Of a stretch of 64,000 bases of DNA, positions 32,308-42,422 are shown piece after piece. How positions within the stretch are numbered: the first letter of the stretch is position 1; each line of letters opens with the position of its first letter. Under the pieces are notes generated by a model that saw nothing but the letters and a program-made list of their open reading frames with translations, made no database searches and was not told the DNA's origin. The translations under genes were made by a program, and so were the position numbers. Source of the DNA: Arsenophonus nasoniae DSM 15247 (GTDB taxonomy: Bacteria; Pseudomonadota; Gammaproteobacteria; Enterobacterales; Enterobacteriaceae); assembly GCF_000429565.1 (NCBI RefSeq), contig NZ_AUCC01000006.1, positions 22,068 to 86,067 of the forward strand, in the 5' to 3' direction.

Positions 32308-32341
32308 ATTGGTGTGGATTAGGCTTCACACCAATATTTTT
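32308..32341 (+). terminator. intrinsic terminator after mscS
   Basis: ATTGGTGTG (32308-32316) pairs perfectly with CACACCAAT (32327-32335) around a ten-base loop, followed by ATTTTTATT. It starts nine bases after the mscS stop. Confidence 0.85.
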
Positions 32342-32519
32342 ATTGGTTAGTAAACTATTTCTCAATTTATTGACTTGCATTAGTTAGCGTTAATTAAAAT
32401 TATTCATTATGATTAATCTTTCCTATTATGTTTTTTAATATTCTATCATGTTAAGAATAAACAATTATTGGCTAGAAAATAGTCTATCTAGAGTTGATTA
32501 ATTATGTGCAGGAGGTCTC

Positions 32520-33248
32520 GTGAAGCTTAGTTCGATTATATTTTTAGCGATGATGTCAGTGAGTTCATTCCCTTTACTTGCTCAAGCTAACTCCTTACCT
32601 AATGGGCCACATATTGTGACATCAGGCAATGCAACCATTAAAGCCACACCAGACATGGTAACTTTATTAATTAATGTTGCTGTGACTGAAAAAAATGCTG
32701 CATCAGCTAAAGCGGCAGTTGATAAACGTGTTAAAGAATATTTTGATTTTCTCAATAATAAAGGGATAGCGAGTAGCGATATTAATGCAGCAAATATCAC
32801 CACTCAGCCAAAATATGAATATGATAAAGCAGCAGAGAAATCTAAAATAATTGGTTATACCGCAGAACGTTCAGTAGAAGTTAAAGTATATAAACTGGAT
32901 CAGCTAAATACGTTATTGGATGGTGCGTTAGCGGCAGGTTTAAATGAAATCAATGCGGTGCAATTTGGCGTTAAGGATCCTAAACATTATCGTGATGAAG
33001 CACGCAATAGAGCAATTGATAATGCTAAAGCGCAAGCAGAGGCGCTAGCGGCAGGATTTAATGTTAAATTAGGTAAAGTTTATAGTGTTAATTATCGAGC
33101 ACCTGATGCAACCCCTTACCCAATGCCAAGAATGAAGGCGATGACGCAAATGGTAGCTGCCGCTGCCAGTGATAGCAATCAAACTTATGTACAACAGAGT
33201 ATTGATTTTACCGATCAAATTGACGTTGTTTTTGAGTTGAAACGTTAA
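32520..33248 (+). CDS. yggE: YggE, periplasmic SIMPL/DUF541 protein
   Basis: Exported oxidative-stress-related protein of the SIMPL (DUF541) family, 242 residues. Seen: an N-terminal signal peptide ending near LLAQA (about residue 23), GNATIKATPDMVTLLINVAV, the GIASSDINAANITTQPKYEY region and the C-terminal YVQQSIDFTDQIDVVFEL. It starts with GTG six bases after AGGAGG. Its 3' end (from 33054) belongs to a ~265-bp block repeated imperfectly at 42836-43096, where the yggE part is broken. Confidence 0.93.
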   Translation: MKLSSIIFLAMMSVSSFPLLAQANSLPNGPHIVTSGNATIKATPDMVTLLINVAVTEKNAASAKAAVDKRVKEYFDFLNNKGIASSDINAANITTQPKYEYDKAAEKSKIIGYTAERSVEVKVYKLDQLNTLLDGALAAGLNEINAVQFGVKDPKHYRDEARNRAIDNAKAQAEALAAGFNVKLGKVYSVNYRAPDATPYPMPRMKAMTQMVAAAASDSNQTYVQQSIDFTDQIDVVFELKR

Positions 33249-33318
33249 TTTTTGTTTTCTACATTATTATTTTCTTGTCTTAATATCTGGCGTCCGGTTT
33301 TTACTAGGGCGTCAGTCA
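33054..33318 (+). repeat. left direct repeat flanking the toxin insertion (yggE 3' end plus argP remnant)
   Basis: This block holds the intact 3' end of yggE and, after it, a stray fragment homologous to the argP 3' end: read on the minus strand it encodes [15 protein letters not shown], beside [15 protein letters not shown] in the true argP. The whole block aligns with 42836-43096 at an offset of about 9.78 kb. Long identical stretches include CGCTGCCAGTGATAGCAATC and TGGCGTCCGGTTTTTAC. Confidence 0.9.
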
Positions 33319-34072
33319 TTCGATTGAAATATGAATGATAAAGATAGTCGTATTTTATTTACCCAGACTATAATGAGTTCATCATCTCAGAGTGCCACAC
33401 TGAGCTTATTGTCATAAGGATTAAATTTTTTATGGCAAGCAGACAGGGATATCGACTAGCAGAGAAATGGATTGTAAAAATTGAGGAGCAGGAATTAGTG
33501 CTTATATTTCTGATCTTAAAATTATTTGCTAATGAAATTAGTTTCATTATCGATATTGATTATACTTTTTTCTGATTGTTATAAAACAATATGTGAACCA
33601 AAAGCTAAATCAGTTATTATGTGTTGATTAAATATTAATAATATTATTAAAGAATTATAAGTAAATATTACAAATATAGTAGTGTATAAGATTAATGTAA
33701 TTATATTTTTATATCATTAATATGCTAATAATAATATAATTTATATTTATTTATATAACTCTTTTTTATCCTTTTATTTATTTACCATCCCTTAATTTAT
33801 ACGTTTGTTATGGCATGGAGTTTTATTTATCTATTAATTAATAAAATGAATATTCGCTGATATTAAAATAATTGGGTAATATTTATAATTATTATTTAAA
33901 TTTTATTGAATACAGATAAAGAACCCTTTAATATTTTATATAATTTAAGATAAATTAATTGTTGTAAATAATAAAGCTTTTTTTACTAAAAAAATTAAAA
34001 TATGATTTATATATTATTAATATCAAGTGTGAATCTATATTAAAAATAATTATTGATAACAGGTTGTTTATT
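33319..34072. other. AT-rich region upstream of the toxin genes
   Basis: About 750 bases of very AT-rich DNA with dense stop codons. A 47-codon frame (33432-33575) is present but has a poor ribosome site and no recognised relative. The region probably contains the toxin promoter; AGG 10 bases before the ATG at 34073 is the likely ribosome site. Confidence 0.5.
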
Positions 34073-37000
34073 ATGCGGGTAAATGAAATAAAACGTATGG
34101 ATATTGATTTCAACCAAAAAGGAATAATTTTTAAATTTGCGGAAAAATGGTTAGATTATAATAGTAATAAATTCTTTATTCGCAGTAGTGATGAAAGGAA
34201 AAAAATGATATACGGTGGTCTATGTTGGGGATTAACACGTTACTATATGACACATATCGCTCAAAATGGACAACAAAATTCAGCGGTGTTTTTTATTAAA
34301 TTTAAACGTTTAATTGGATTGGCGAATAGAGAAATTCCTATTAATGCCAGCATTATTGAACGTTATCAAATAGAAGCGGAAAGGCGATATGCAAATACTA
34401 TTTTAGATAAAGTGCTTTTTGATATACTTAATGAACATACTTATGCAAATAGCATAAATTTATTGCAGAGTTATCGTATTCCACAAGTAAAAAGCTACTT
34501 ACGTACTAAAGAGGATCCTACTGCTGTCAATGCACATAAAATAATTAAGCGGATTTATAGAAATGAATTCATTAAAAATCATGATTTAGTTAAAGAGAGA
34601 TGGTTTGTTGATATTTTCTTAATAGCAGAAAAAAATTTTACAGCCTTCGATAAAAAATCTATTATGGAAATACAATCAGCAATTGAAGCCGCTAAGATTA
34701 AAATTTATAAGATTTATGTAGATGATGAAATTAATTATCTGAAAAATCGAGGTGTTCTTTATCTAAAAAAAAGTGTATCTGATATCAATAATAATTATTA
34801 TATAGATATTGATAATTTATTTTCACATATGACAAACAAACATCAGAATGCATTTTATGAAATTTATACTGGTAATCATGTTGTGGTATTAACGGTTACC
34901 GTAAATCCGAGTAATAATGAGAAAAATATAACATTCTTTGATTCTAATAAAGGGTTATATCTTTTTAATGATCTTGCTGAGGCAAAGAATTTTATTATTG
35001 AATTTAGTAAATATACTAGCGAAAAATATCAATGGAATTTAGAAAAAATTGATAATCCAGAAATACATATAGGTTTTTTTGCTAAAGCTAGCGATTTTAG
35101 TGATAAATTAATTGATTTGACGCCACCAAAATATCAAATTAGCTCGATGGTTATTAATAAAATGATCACTCACGGTGATATTATTCAAACTAATGAGGAT
35201 GTAGAAATAAAATTTTTGCAGTTGAATCAACATAATAATATCGTCACATTTTCGATAGAAGAAAAATCAAATATTGATCATGGAAATAAAAAAATTATTA
35301 TGAGTACTGATCATATTGATATAAGAACAATAATCTACTTGGTTAATAAAGAACAAGATAATTTATTTGCACTGTCCCATCAGAATTTATTTACTCGTTT
35401 TGATAAAGGTAATATTCAGGTTTACCAATTACCGGATAACTTTGATCTTTCGGCTAATATAAAGGATATTTATGACAAACTGCCAACGCCTGCATATAAA
35501 GTAGTGCCAGATAGCACCACACAAAGCTATGAAATGGTTAGTCGAGCGCCAAGAATACATAGCAATAATAATCTCAATATTGATTTTGATAAGTGGAGGC
35601 TGCCAATAATTCAGTCGGAGTTGATAACTAATAATAGTCATCAGAACAACTTATCTTTAGCATATGAACGAACGATTATTATTCAAATTCAATCTAATAC
35701 TATTCTTGACCAGATTGTCTCAGGTTTAATTGCTAAGCATCCGGAAAAAACCATTTTATTGCAATTTGATATTGCGACAAAGAAAAGGCGGCTTGCTTAT
35801 GGTCGCCATGAAGATTTATTGTCAGCAGGTCAAACACGTTGGATAGTTGTTGGTCATGGAGATTATCAAGGCAATGGAAAAGTTTCTCAATTTGCTCAGC
35901 ACTCACCAAAGGCTGTTGCTAATGGATTGCAATGGCTTAAAAATGATCTGGCAATAAAGCAAACGCCAAATAAAATTGTGCTAATGGGTTGTGAATTAGC
36001 TGAAGGAACAGCAAAAGAAGACTTTGCTTTTAATATGACCCAATTACTCAATAAAAATGCGTTTGATGCTGATATTATTGCTTATACTAATGATTTGTTT
36101 ATTGATAGCCATGGTAAACGGATTGGTTATATCAATAATGAAAGTGATGAATCTCAGCCGGCCCGAATTTATAAAAAAACCTACCGATATCATCATGCAA
36201 CAGACAGTATCACAATTAACGGTAAACCCGTCATTTTATCTTTATTAAATGATTTGCAGGCAGACAAAGTCTCCTTTGAACGGTTTATTACTGATAATCA
36301 GCAATTATTAATCCCATTATTTTCTGCTCCCAGCGGAGAATTAAATATTGATCTCATCAAAAAAATTGCCTATGACCAACGAGCTTATGATCTATTCAAA
36401 AATGCAATTAATGAGCCAGACTACAATAATTATGAGGCTTTCTATAATAAGATAATTGATGAAATGGTTAATAACGGCATTAATGAAGCGCCTATATGGA
36501 AGACCGTAAATAAAAACTATATTAATGAAAATAAATTAAATTTTTCCCATAATCGTAATGATAAATTGAATGTCATTATGCGTCTAACTAGTGATAAAGA
36601 GAATCTGACTAAAGCGCAATTGTATGCCATATTTAAACCTGAAAATACCCTTATTATTCAGTGTGATGTTAAAAATAACCAATCATTTATAGAATATGGC
36701 GATTTGCCAAGTTTAACATTAATCAGCAATCATAGTTGGACGATTTTAGATGGCAATGAGTTATCGTTATTGGATCCTGACACTTTATCACAATCATTAC
36801 TGGCTTTACGCCAAAAATACCCGCTTAAAGTGCCTATGGAGATAAAACTATTTAATGATAATGGCAAAATAGAAAATACTGCTATTTATGATCCTCAGCA
36901 TTTAGCCGCACGTTTATGCCAAAAATTGGCGGAAAAAGGGCTGAATTCTTCGGTTTCAATTTCCCAGCCAAAATCAGAATTTATGTCGCCAGATTACGAA

Positions 37001-38326
37001 CTCGGTATTTTTCTGGATGATTATCATGAACAACAAAAAAACACTTTTCAGTTTGATATTACAACGCAGAAATTGATGATTAATGGTGAACCACCCATTA
37101 AGGCTTTGCTACTCGATATTGTAACAGGGAAAATAACGCTAGCAGAAATTACTGCTAAAAATCCTGCAATATTGTTGCCTAGTTTTGCTGATCAGCAGGG
37201 TAAACTTGATATTAAGAAACTTAAGCAAACAATTTATGATCCGCTATTAAGTATCAAGGTTAACCAGTATTTTGCCCATGGTGATTATCTTGCTCATGAT
37301 GCTCGGTTACGCTGGAATGCCCTTTTTATTGCGCAGAAAAGCTTACCCTTAAGCCAGCAATCGGCAGAATTATCTTTTCTGGTTGGTGAATTACAGGCAA
37401 ATCCCTATGCTGTTCGCTATTTAAGCGATCATAGTCGCTATCTATTAGGACAATATTTTTCATTAAATAATGGTGAACTTGATACAATTTATTTAATGCA
37501 GGCATTAGCACATCCAGAATATGTTGAATTTATTCAGACTCAATTACAGGAGTTTTCTGGTTTAAAAATTAGCAAGGAGTTTGATGGACTTTCATTAAAA
37601 CAAGCTTTGATGAAGAGTTCTACTTGGCGCCAACGAGTTTTGGATAATATAGTCAGTTTAACTAAATCAGCACAATGTTCGCAGAGTGAGGCAACCATAT
37701 CTGCCGTTAGCCATGGATATTATTTGCATAAGATAAATACCAATAGTCTGCGTATTGAACAAGCATTGGGTGCTCTTTATGTCATAGCGTGTCAGCAAGG
37801 GAAGCAAGCACAATTTATTAAAATATTAGCATATCATCAGGCTTTGCTTGAGCTTAGTAGCAAAAGTGATCTTAGCATCCAGGATCAGCAATTTTTAACC
37901 GAGTTTGACGCAGCTCTTAGCCAGCTGCAAGATATTAATTATGCTCCACGCATTGAAAATCAATCACTAAAAAGCTGGTTAATGCAAGCATCGGATGGTG
38001 CTTACTATTTGCAATCAGGTAAGCATGCTTTTACTGTCGTGATTAAGCGGCAAGCTGATATTTTTCAATATCAGCTTTATGATCCGAAAGCCGGTGAGCT
38101 TGTTATTAGTAATAGTAAGCAAAAACAAGCACAAAAGGATTTTTTCCGTGTATTTCAAACGTATTTAGATAGGGAGACCCGATACCGCAAAGAGAATACA
38201 GCGCGGAAAGTTGATTTGATGATCGAAAACATGAATGGTGATTATCGCTTTGACATCTATGAATTAACACTTACTCATCAGGCAGTTGAAAAAACACACC
38301 TTTTTTGGCAATTTACTCCCCCCTAA
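34073..38326 (+). CDS. large toxin, N-terminal part: C58-like protease + C80 autoprotease + inactive C80-like copy
   Basis: 1,417-residue protein, probably a secreted toxin subunit. Residues 1-330: papain-like domain with GLCWGL (Cys51), NHVVVLT (His269) and FFDSNKG (Asp290), resembling C58/YopT proteases. Residues ~540-720: C80 cysteine protease domain of MARTX/TcdA type with RWIVVGHG (His595) and VLMGCELAEG (Cys640), which in relatives cuts the toxin on sensing inositol hexakisphosphate in host cells. Residues ~860-1000: a second C80-like unit whose equivalent residues are Gly894 and Asp929. Helical repeats ending GELNIDLIKK-like follow each unit. ATG at 34073 preferred over a TTG at 34064. 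It overlaps the next gene in another frame. No signal peptide. Confidence 0.8.
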   Translation: MRVNEIKRMDIDFNQKGIIFKFAEKWLDYNSNKFFIRSSDERKKMIYGGLCWGLTRYYMTHIAQNGQQNSAVFFIKFKRLIGLANREIPINASIIERYQIEAERRYANTILDKVLFDILNEHTYANSINLLQSYRIPQVKSYLRTKEDPTAVNAHKIIKRIYRNEFIKNHDLVKERWFVDIFLIAEKNFTAFDKKSIMEIQSAIEAAKIKIYKIYVDDEINYLKNRGVLYLKKSVSDINNNYYIDIDNLFSHMTNKHQNAFYEIYTGNHVVVLTVTVNPSNNEKNITFFDSNKGLYLFNDLAEAKNFIIEFSKYTSEKYQWNLEKIDNPEIHIGFFAKASDFSDKLIDLTPPKYQISSMVINKMITHGDIIQTNEDVEIKFLQLNQHNNIVTFSIEEKSNIDHGNKKIIMSTDHIDIRTIIYLVNKEQDNLFALSHQNLFTRFDKGNIQVYQLPDNFDLSANIKDIYDKLPTPAYKVVPDSTTQSYEMVSRAPRIHSNNNLNIDFDKWRLPIIQSELITNNSHQNNLSLAYERTIIIQIQSNTILDQIVSGLIAKHPEKTILLQFDIATKKRRLAYGRHEDLLSAGQTRWIVVGHGDYQGNGKVSQFAQHSPKAVANGLQWLKNDLAIKQTPNKIVLMGCELAEGTAKEDFAFNMTQLLNKNAFDADIIAYTNDLFIDSHGKRIGYINNESDESQPARIYKKTYRYHHATDSITINGKPVILSLLNDLQADKVSFERFITDNQQLLIPLFSAPSGELNIDLIKKIAYDQRAYDLFKNAINEPDYNNYEAFYNKIIDEMVNNGINEAPIWKTVNKNYINENKLNFSHNRNDKLNVIMRLTSDKENLTKAQLYAIFKPENTLIIQCDVKNNQSFIEYGDLPSLTLISNHSWTILDGNELSLLDPDTLSQSLLALRQKYPLKVPMEIKLFNDNGKIENTAIYDPQHLAARLCQKLAEKGLNSSVSISQPKSEFMSPDYELGIFLDDYHEQQKNTFQFDITTQKLMINGEPPIKALLLDIVTGKITLAEITAKNPAILLPSFADQQGKLDIKKLKQTIYDPLLSIKVNQYFAHGDYLAHDARLRWNALFIAQKSLPLSQQSAELSFLVGELQANPYAVRYLSDHSRYLLGQYFSLNNGELDTIYLMQALAHPEYVEFIQTQLQEFSGLKISKEFDGLSLKQALMKSSTWRQRVLDNIVSLTKSAQCSQSEATISAVSHGYYLHKINTNSLRIEQALGALYVIACQQGKQAQFIKILAYHQALLELSSKSDLSIQDQQFLTEFDAALSQLQDINYAPRIENQSLKSWLMQASDGAYYLQSGKHAFTVVIKRQADIFQYQLYDPKAGELVISNSKQKQAQKDFFRVFQTYLDRETRYRKENTARKVDLMIENMNGDYRFDIYELTLTHQAVEKTHLFWQFTPP

Positions 38327-41300
38327 GTTAGATACTAACACTTATTTGGTTAAAATAAATAATATTGAGATCAGTTTGCCATTATTAATACGGGCTGGAG
38401 CACAAATTGATGGTCAATCGCTATCAGTCAGACATCTTCAATCATTGCCAGACTGGCGTGAGCGATTGACGTTTGATGCCGCTATGTTAAGCCATCATTT
38501 GATGCTACTTGATACTAGTCATGATGATGCGCAATTTATTAAATTAATTAAATCACTAATTGATCAAAGAGGGCAAGATAACCTGATTGCCACGCGAGCG
38601 GAATTGGCTGATGTTGGAATGATAAAACAGCAATTAGGCTATGTTGATCGCTATGTTAAAGGTGAGGTAATTGATGCTGCAATGTGGCATGAAATGAAAA
38701 ATACCACCTTTAAGTTGCCCCGTTATGCACGAATAATGAGTAAAGTAGGCTATGGTTCACAAGCTATAGGGATTGCTCAGCTTTGGATTTTAACAAACCG
38801 GGCGGCAGATCAATTACAGGATCCGCGTTTATCCGATGAACAAAAAGCTGAAATTAGGCGGCAACTTGCGTTGGCGTATGGCGCCGCTGCGGCCAATTTT
38901 GGTACCGATATCCTGCAACCTATCATATTTAAATCAGTAACTAAAATAACTGATTCAACAGAGATTGCGGCCAAATTTGCCGGGCGTGCAACCGCAGTAT
39001 TAAATGCTTTGTCGGCTGGATTTGATATTTACAATGCTTATCAGTCATTTCACCAATTATCGACCGAAACTGATCCTGAGGTGCGACAAGATTTGATCGT
39101 GAATGGAACACTTGCGGTCGTGAGTGCGGCGGTCAGTATCGCAGTTTCGGTTGCTCTTTTGGCCGGTTTTTCTGCTGCCGGGCCAATAGGCATTGCTGTA
39201 GGGGCTGGATTAATGGTTGGTGGCATAATTTATAATGGCATTAGAGCCGTTGAACGTATTGAGGAAAAGGTCAAGCTTACGGGATGGGAAGAGTTTGCGA
39301 CAGGAATTAGCGCCGCTTTTGGTGAACAGCCACCCACCAGTGTTCTTAACAAGTTGCAAGCATATAATGAAGAAGAAGGTTACGAGAAGTCACTATTACA
39401 ACGCATTAAGAACCAAATTAGCATTTTTCGCACAGAAGGCTATGGCCGAGCTCTCTATGTAAAAGAGAGTTATCAAATGGCAGAAGTACCGCTATTTAAT
39501 ATACGGGATATTAGTTCAGGTTTGTGTTTGACAACTAAGGAGCAAGCAAAAGCATTAACCCTTGAAAAATTAAATGGTTCTAAAATACAAGTTTCTGCCC
39601 ATGAACAAGCAACAGAAAATTACAATTACCTTGATATGTCCCTTTTGGAAGGTACTGTCGGCTATAAATCTTTGGGCAATTCTTTCTTCACTTTTCCTAA
39701 ATACCGATTTACTGAAGATCAACTCAGTAGAATTACCACAGCATATCCTGATAAATATGCAGCCGAATCTGTTGTAATAAAAAATTACGCCCCAGTAATG
39801 AGTTCTACAAGCAATGAAATTTTTATATTTGATCCAGAGAGAAAGGATTTAGATTTTTATCTGGCAGGAAAAAAAATAGAATCGATTTATTCTTATATTG
39901 AAAAAAATACGCAATTTATTTATTTAACTGACAAGGGAGAGGTTAAAACCATTCCGTTTGATAGAAATCAGCTACTACATCAGTTGTCGGTAGCAGGAGA
40001 GAATGCGGGTATTATTTTTAACACGGCTAATGGTAATGATACCATTGTTGGTTTTAAACAGTATAAAAATAGATTTGAGATCTATAACGGTAATAAAATC
40101 TTTGTCGGTGGTGAAAAAAATGACACTTTCGTTTTAAAGTTTGATGCACATTATCCGAATGAGAGTCGATATTTAGATGGATATGCAGGTAGTAATTCTA
40201 TAATTATTCATCAATTACCAGTAATTAAATCTAATTCTGCTGTCAATACAGAAAAAAATAGTACCAATCTACTGGGGATTGATAAGGATAACTTTACCAG
40301 ACAGGTTGGTGTATTGGTTAATTTAAAGCAAGAAAAGATTTGGATGATTGATGATCATCAGTATGTTGTTAATAATTATGATAATGAAAAATTCTCTTCA
40401 TTTATGCGATCACAGCGGCTTGCTACTATTAAAAACATGGAAAATGTCACCGTAGTAGCGAATAGTGCAGATATTATTGTTGGTGATGCGCGAGATAATG
40501 TTTTAGATGGTAACCTGGGTAATGATAGATTGTATGGTGGTAAAGGTAATGATACTTTAATTTTAACTCAAGGCATTGCTGATGGTGGTGAAGGTCATGA
40601 TGTTTATCGCATTAAGCGCTATAACTGGCAAGATCATATTGAGATATTTGCCGATGATAATTTGAAATATCAGCGTTGGGATCCAATAAAAGGCGCTTTT
40701 ATTTTTGCTGATAACAGCAATAGTGAAGAAATTGCATCTTCAACCAATCCCAAGTTTCGCTTTAACAACGGCTATTCTTATAATGCACTAATTGTCATTG
40801 ATGACAGTCATCAAAATATTAATCAACAGAGTATGGTTTACCTGAATTATGATATTAATGAAATAAAATCTGTTTTCAAATCAGGCAATGATATTGTTAT
40901 TGAAGTTGAAATTATCAATAACGCCAAATTTTTTAAAAATAATATAATAAGTAATATCTCAATAAGATTAAAAAACGTTTATGCGCAGGATGAAAAAGGC
41001 AACTATTTTACTAATCATGAATATAATGTGAAATGCCAAAATAGCTTTTTACTATCACCTATATTACTTGCAAAAGCAGATAAAAATAAAAATCCAACTG
41101 AATATTTTAAAGCGGCATATGTCAGACCAAAATATCGTAATGAAGGAAATGTCTATACCAATGATGTTGAGGTTAATTTTGCTCAAAATAGTTTTAAGGT
41201 TTTTAGCAAAGATATCTATGAAATGCCTGCTGGCATTAAAGTGATGGCAAAATTTTTAGCATCAGATGGAATGACTATTATTGGTGATAACGATGATCAA

Positions 41301-42422
41301 ATTATTGCTCTGGCCGCACAGTATTATATTTATATTTCAAAAGGTAATGATTTCTATCTTATTAAGAGCATGGCATTAAAAAATTTACCTGACGTTGATA
41401 CTACTTTTAATCTTAATGAAGATATTATTTTTGACTTTAGTAAAGTAAAAAACAGTTTTGATAGTAATGATAAGATTATTATCGCAATACAAGAATATAG
41501 TGGCTATGATTTTGAATTTGATGGTGATCGTCTTATTCATAAAGATAAAGTTGGCAAAATTGTTAATATTGTTTTTAAAAATTTACCTAAAAAAGAAATA
41601 AAAAATGTCATTGTACAGGATAAATATCAGCAACTTTTTATGATGGCATTAAAAAAGGGCGAAAATAAAATTGTTCCAATGATTGCAATTAAAGAACCTA
41701 CGTCAGGTCATGATATAATTGAGTTGCCAGTAGGTTATCGCTTGAATGAAAATCGATTAGATGCTATGGCAGGTAATGATATTATTACTGATTTAAGTGG
41801 AAGAGATAATATAGATAATATAATTAATGCTGGCTCTGGAGATGATATGGTGACAGTAATAAAGGGCAATAATATTATTGATGCTGGACCAGGGGATGAT
41901 ATTGTTGCTACCGCAAAGGGCAATAATATTATTTTACCAGGTGAAGGGAATGATATTGTTAATAGTGGTATAGGTGATGATACTATTATTACTACCAATG
42001 GAAATGATGAAATTAATTGCGGTAAAGGTAATAATGCGATATTTATTAATCATCAAGTTGGGCATATAACTATTAATTGTGCTGGTGGTTCTGATACGAT
42101 TTATATTCAAAATTTTGATCACTATTTTTCTGATGGAAATATAAGATATTATATAGCAGATAATCAACAAGATTATTTTATTAAATCAAAAGATAAGAAA
42201 TCCAGTATTACTATTAAAAATGCAGTAGCGAATGATGATAAAGTAAAAATTTATAGAGGAATAAATAATGGTAATTATCTGGATAGTGATAACATAAATA
42301 TCTTAATAGATAAGCTATCAGATTTTAATAAAAGAAAAGATAGAGCATCATTAAATTTGATTGAGTTTATTAACAATGGAGTTGAGCAAAATATTTTTGG
42401 GGCATCGCAGTATAGTTATTAA
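38286..42422 (+). CDS. large toxin, C-terminal part: TcdA/TcdB-type pore-forming region + RTX repeats
   Basis: 1,378-residue continuation of the toxin. Residues ~100-340 match the TcdA/TcdB pore-forming family: SKVGYGSQAIGIAQLWILTN, AYGAAAANFGTDILQPI, and a long hydrophobic stretch (about 275-322: VVSAAVSIAVSVALLAG, GPIGIAVGAGLMVGGI). Glycine/aspartate RTX nonapeptide-like repeats occur at ~731-775 (GNLGNDRLYGGKGNDTL) and ~1158-1275 (AGSGDDMV, GPGDDIV, GEGNDIV, GIGDDTI), which in RTX proteins bind calcium and accompany type I secretion. The only possible start is TTG at 38286 or later, inside the previous gene; a stop lies at 38265 in this frame. Likely once fused to the preceding gene. Confidence 0.8.
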   Translation: MKKHTFFGNLLPPKLDTNTYLVKINNIEISLPLLIRAGAQIDGQSLSVRHLQSLPDWRERLTFDAAMLSHHLMLLDTSHDDAQFIKLIKSLIDQRGQDNLIATRAELADVGMIKQQLGYVDRYVKGEVIDAAMWHEMKNTTFKLPRYARIMSKVGYGSQAIGIAQLWILTNRAADQLQDPRLSDEQKAEIRRQLALAYGAAAANFGTDILQPIIFKSVTKITDSTEIAAKFAGRATAVLNALSAGFDIYNAYQSFHQLSTETDPEVRQDLIVNGTLAVVSAAVSIAVSVALLAGFSAAGPIGIAVGAGLMVGGIIYNGIRAVERIEEKVKLTGWEEFATGISAAFGEQPPTSVLNKLQAYNEEEGYEKSLLQRIKNQISIFRTEGYGRALYVKESYQMAEVPLFNIRDISSGLCLTTKEQAKALTLEKLNGSKIQVSAHEQATENYNYLDMSLLEGTVGYKSLGNSFFTFPKYRFTEDQLSRITTAYPDKYAAESVVIKNYAPVMSSTSNEIFIFDPERKDLDFYLAGKKIESIYSYIEKNTQFIYLTDKGEVKTIPFDRNQLLHQLSVAGENAGIIFNTANGNDTIVGFKQYKNRFEIYNGNKIFVGGEKNDTFVLKFDAHYPNESRYLDGYAGSNSIIIHQLPVIKSNSAVNTEKNSTNLLGIDKDNFTRQVGVLVNLKQEKIWMIDDHQYVVNNYDNEKFSSFMRSQRLATIKNMENVTVVANSADIIVGDARDNVLDGNLGNDRLYGGKGNDTLILTQGIADGGEGHDVYRIKRYNWQDHIEIFADDNLKYQRWDPIKGAFIFADNSNSEEIASSTNPKFRFNNGYSYNALIVIDDSHQNINQQSMVYLNYDINEIKSVFKSGNDIVIEVEIINNAKFFKNNIISNISIRLKNVYAQDEKGNYFTNHEYNVKCQNSFLLSPILLAKADKNKNPTEYFKAAYVRPKYRNEGNVYTNDVEVNFAQNSFKVFSKDIYEMPAGIKVMAKFLASDGMTIIGDNDDQIIALAAQYYIYISKGNDFYLIKSMALKNLPDVDTTFNLNEDIIFDFSKVKNSFDSNDKIIIAIQEYSGYDFEFDGDRLIHKDKVGKIVNIVFKNLPKKEIKNVIVQDKYQQLFMMALKKGENKIVPMIAIKEPTSGHDIIELPVGYRLNENRLDAMAGNDIITDLSGRDNIDNIINAGSGDDMVTVIKGNNIIDAGPGDDIVATAKGNNIILPGEGNDIVNSGIGDDTIITTNGNDEINCGKGNNAIFINHQVGHITINCAGGSDTIYIQNFDHYFSDGNIRYYIADNQQDYFIKSKDKKSSITIKNAVANDDKVKIYRGINNGNYLDSDNINILIDKLSDFNKRKDRASLNLIEFINNGVEQNIFGASQYSY

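Noticed and set aside
33432..33575. 47-codon frame upstream of the toxin
   Set aside because: Poor spacing to AAGGA, no recognised relative, and expected by chance in this gap.
38285..38330. Classic -1 slippery heptamer at the A6 or T6 run
   Set aside because: The zero-frame codon phasing does not match X XXY YYZ, and the second gene is in the +1 frame, so standard -1 frameshifting does not explain it.
41770..42060. Short periodic repeats, considered as a CRISPR or satellite array
   Set aside because: They are the coding units of RTX nonapeptides in frame with the toxin gene, not spaced identical repeats.
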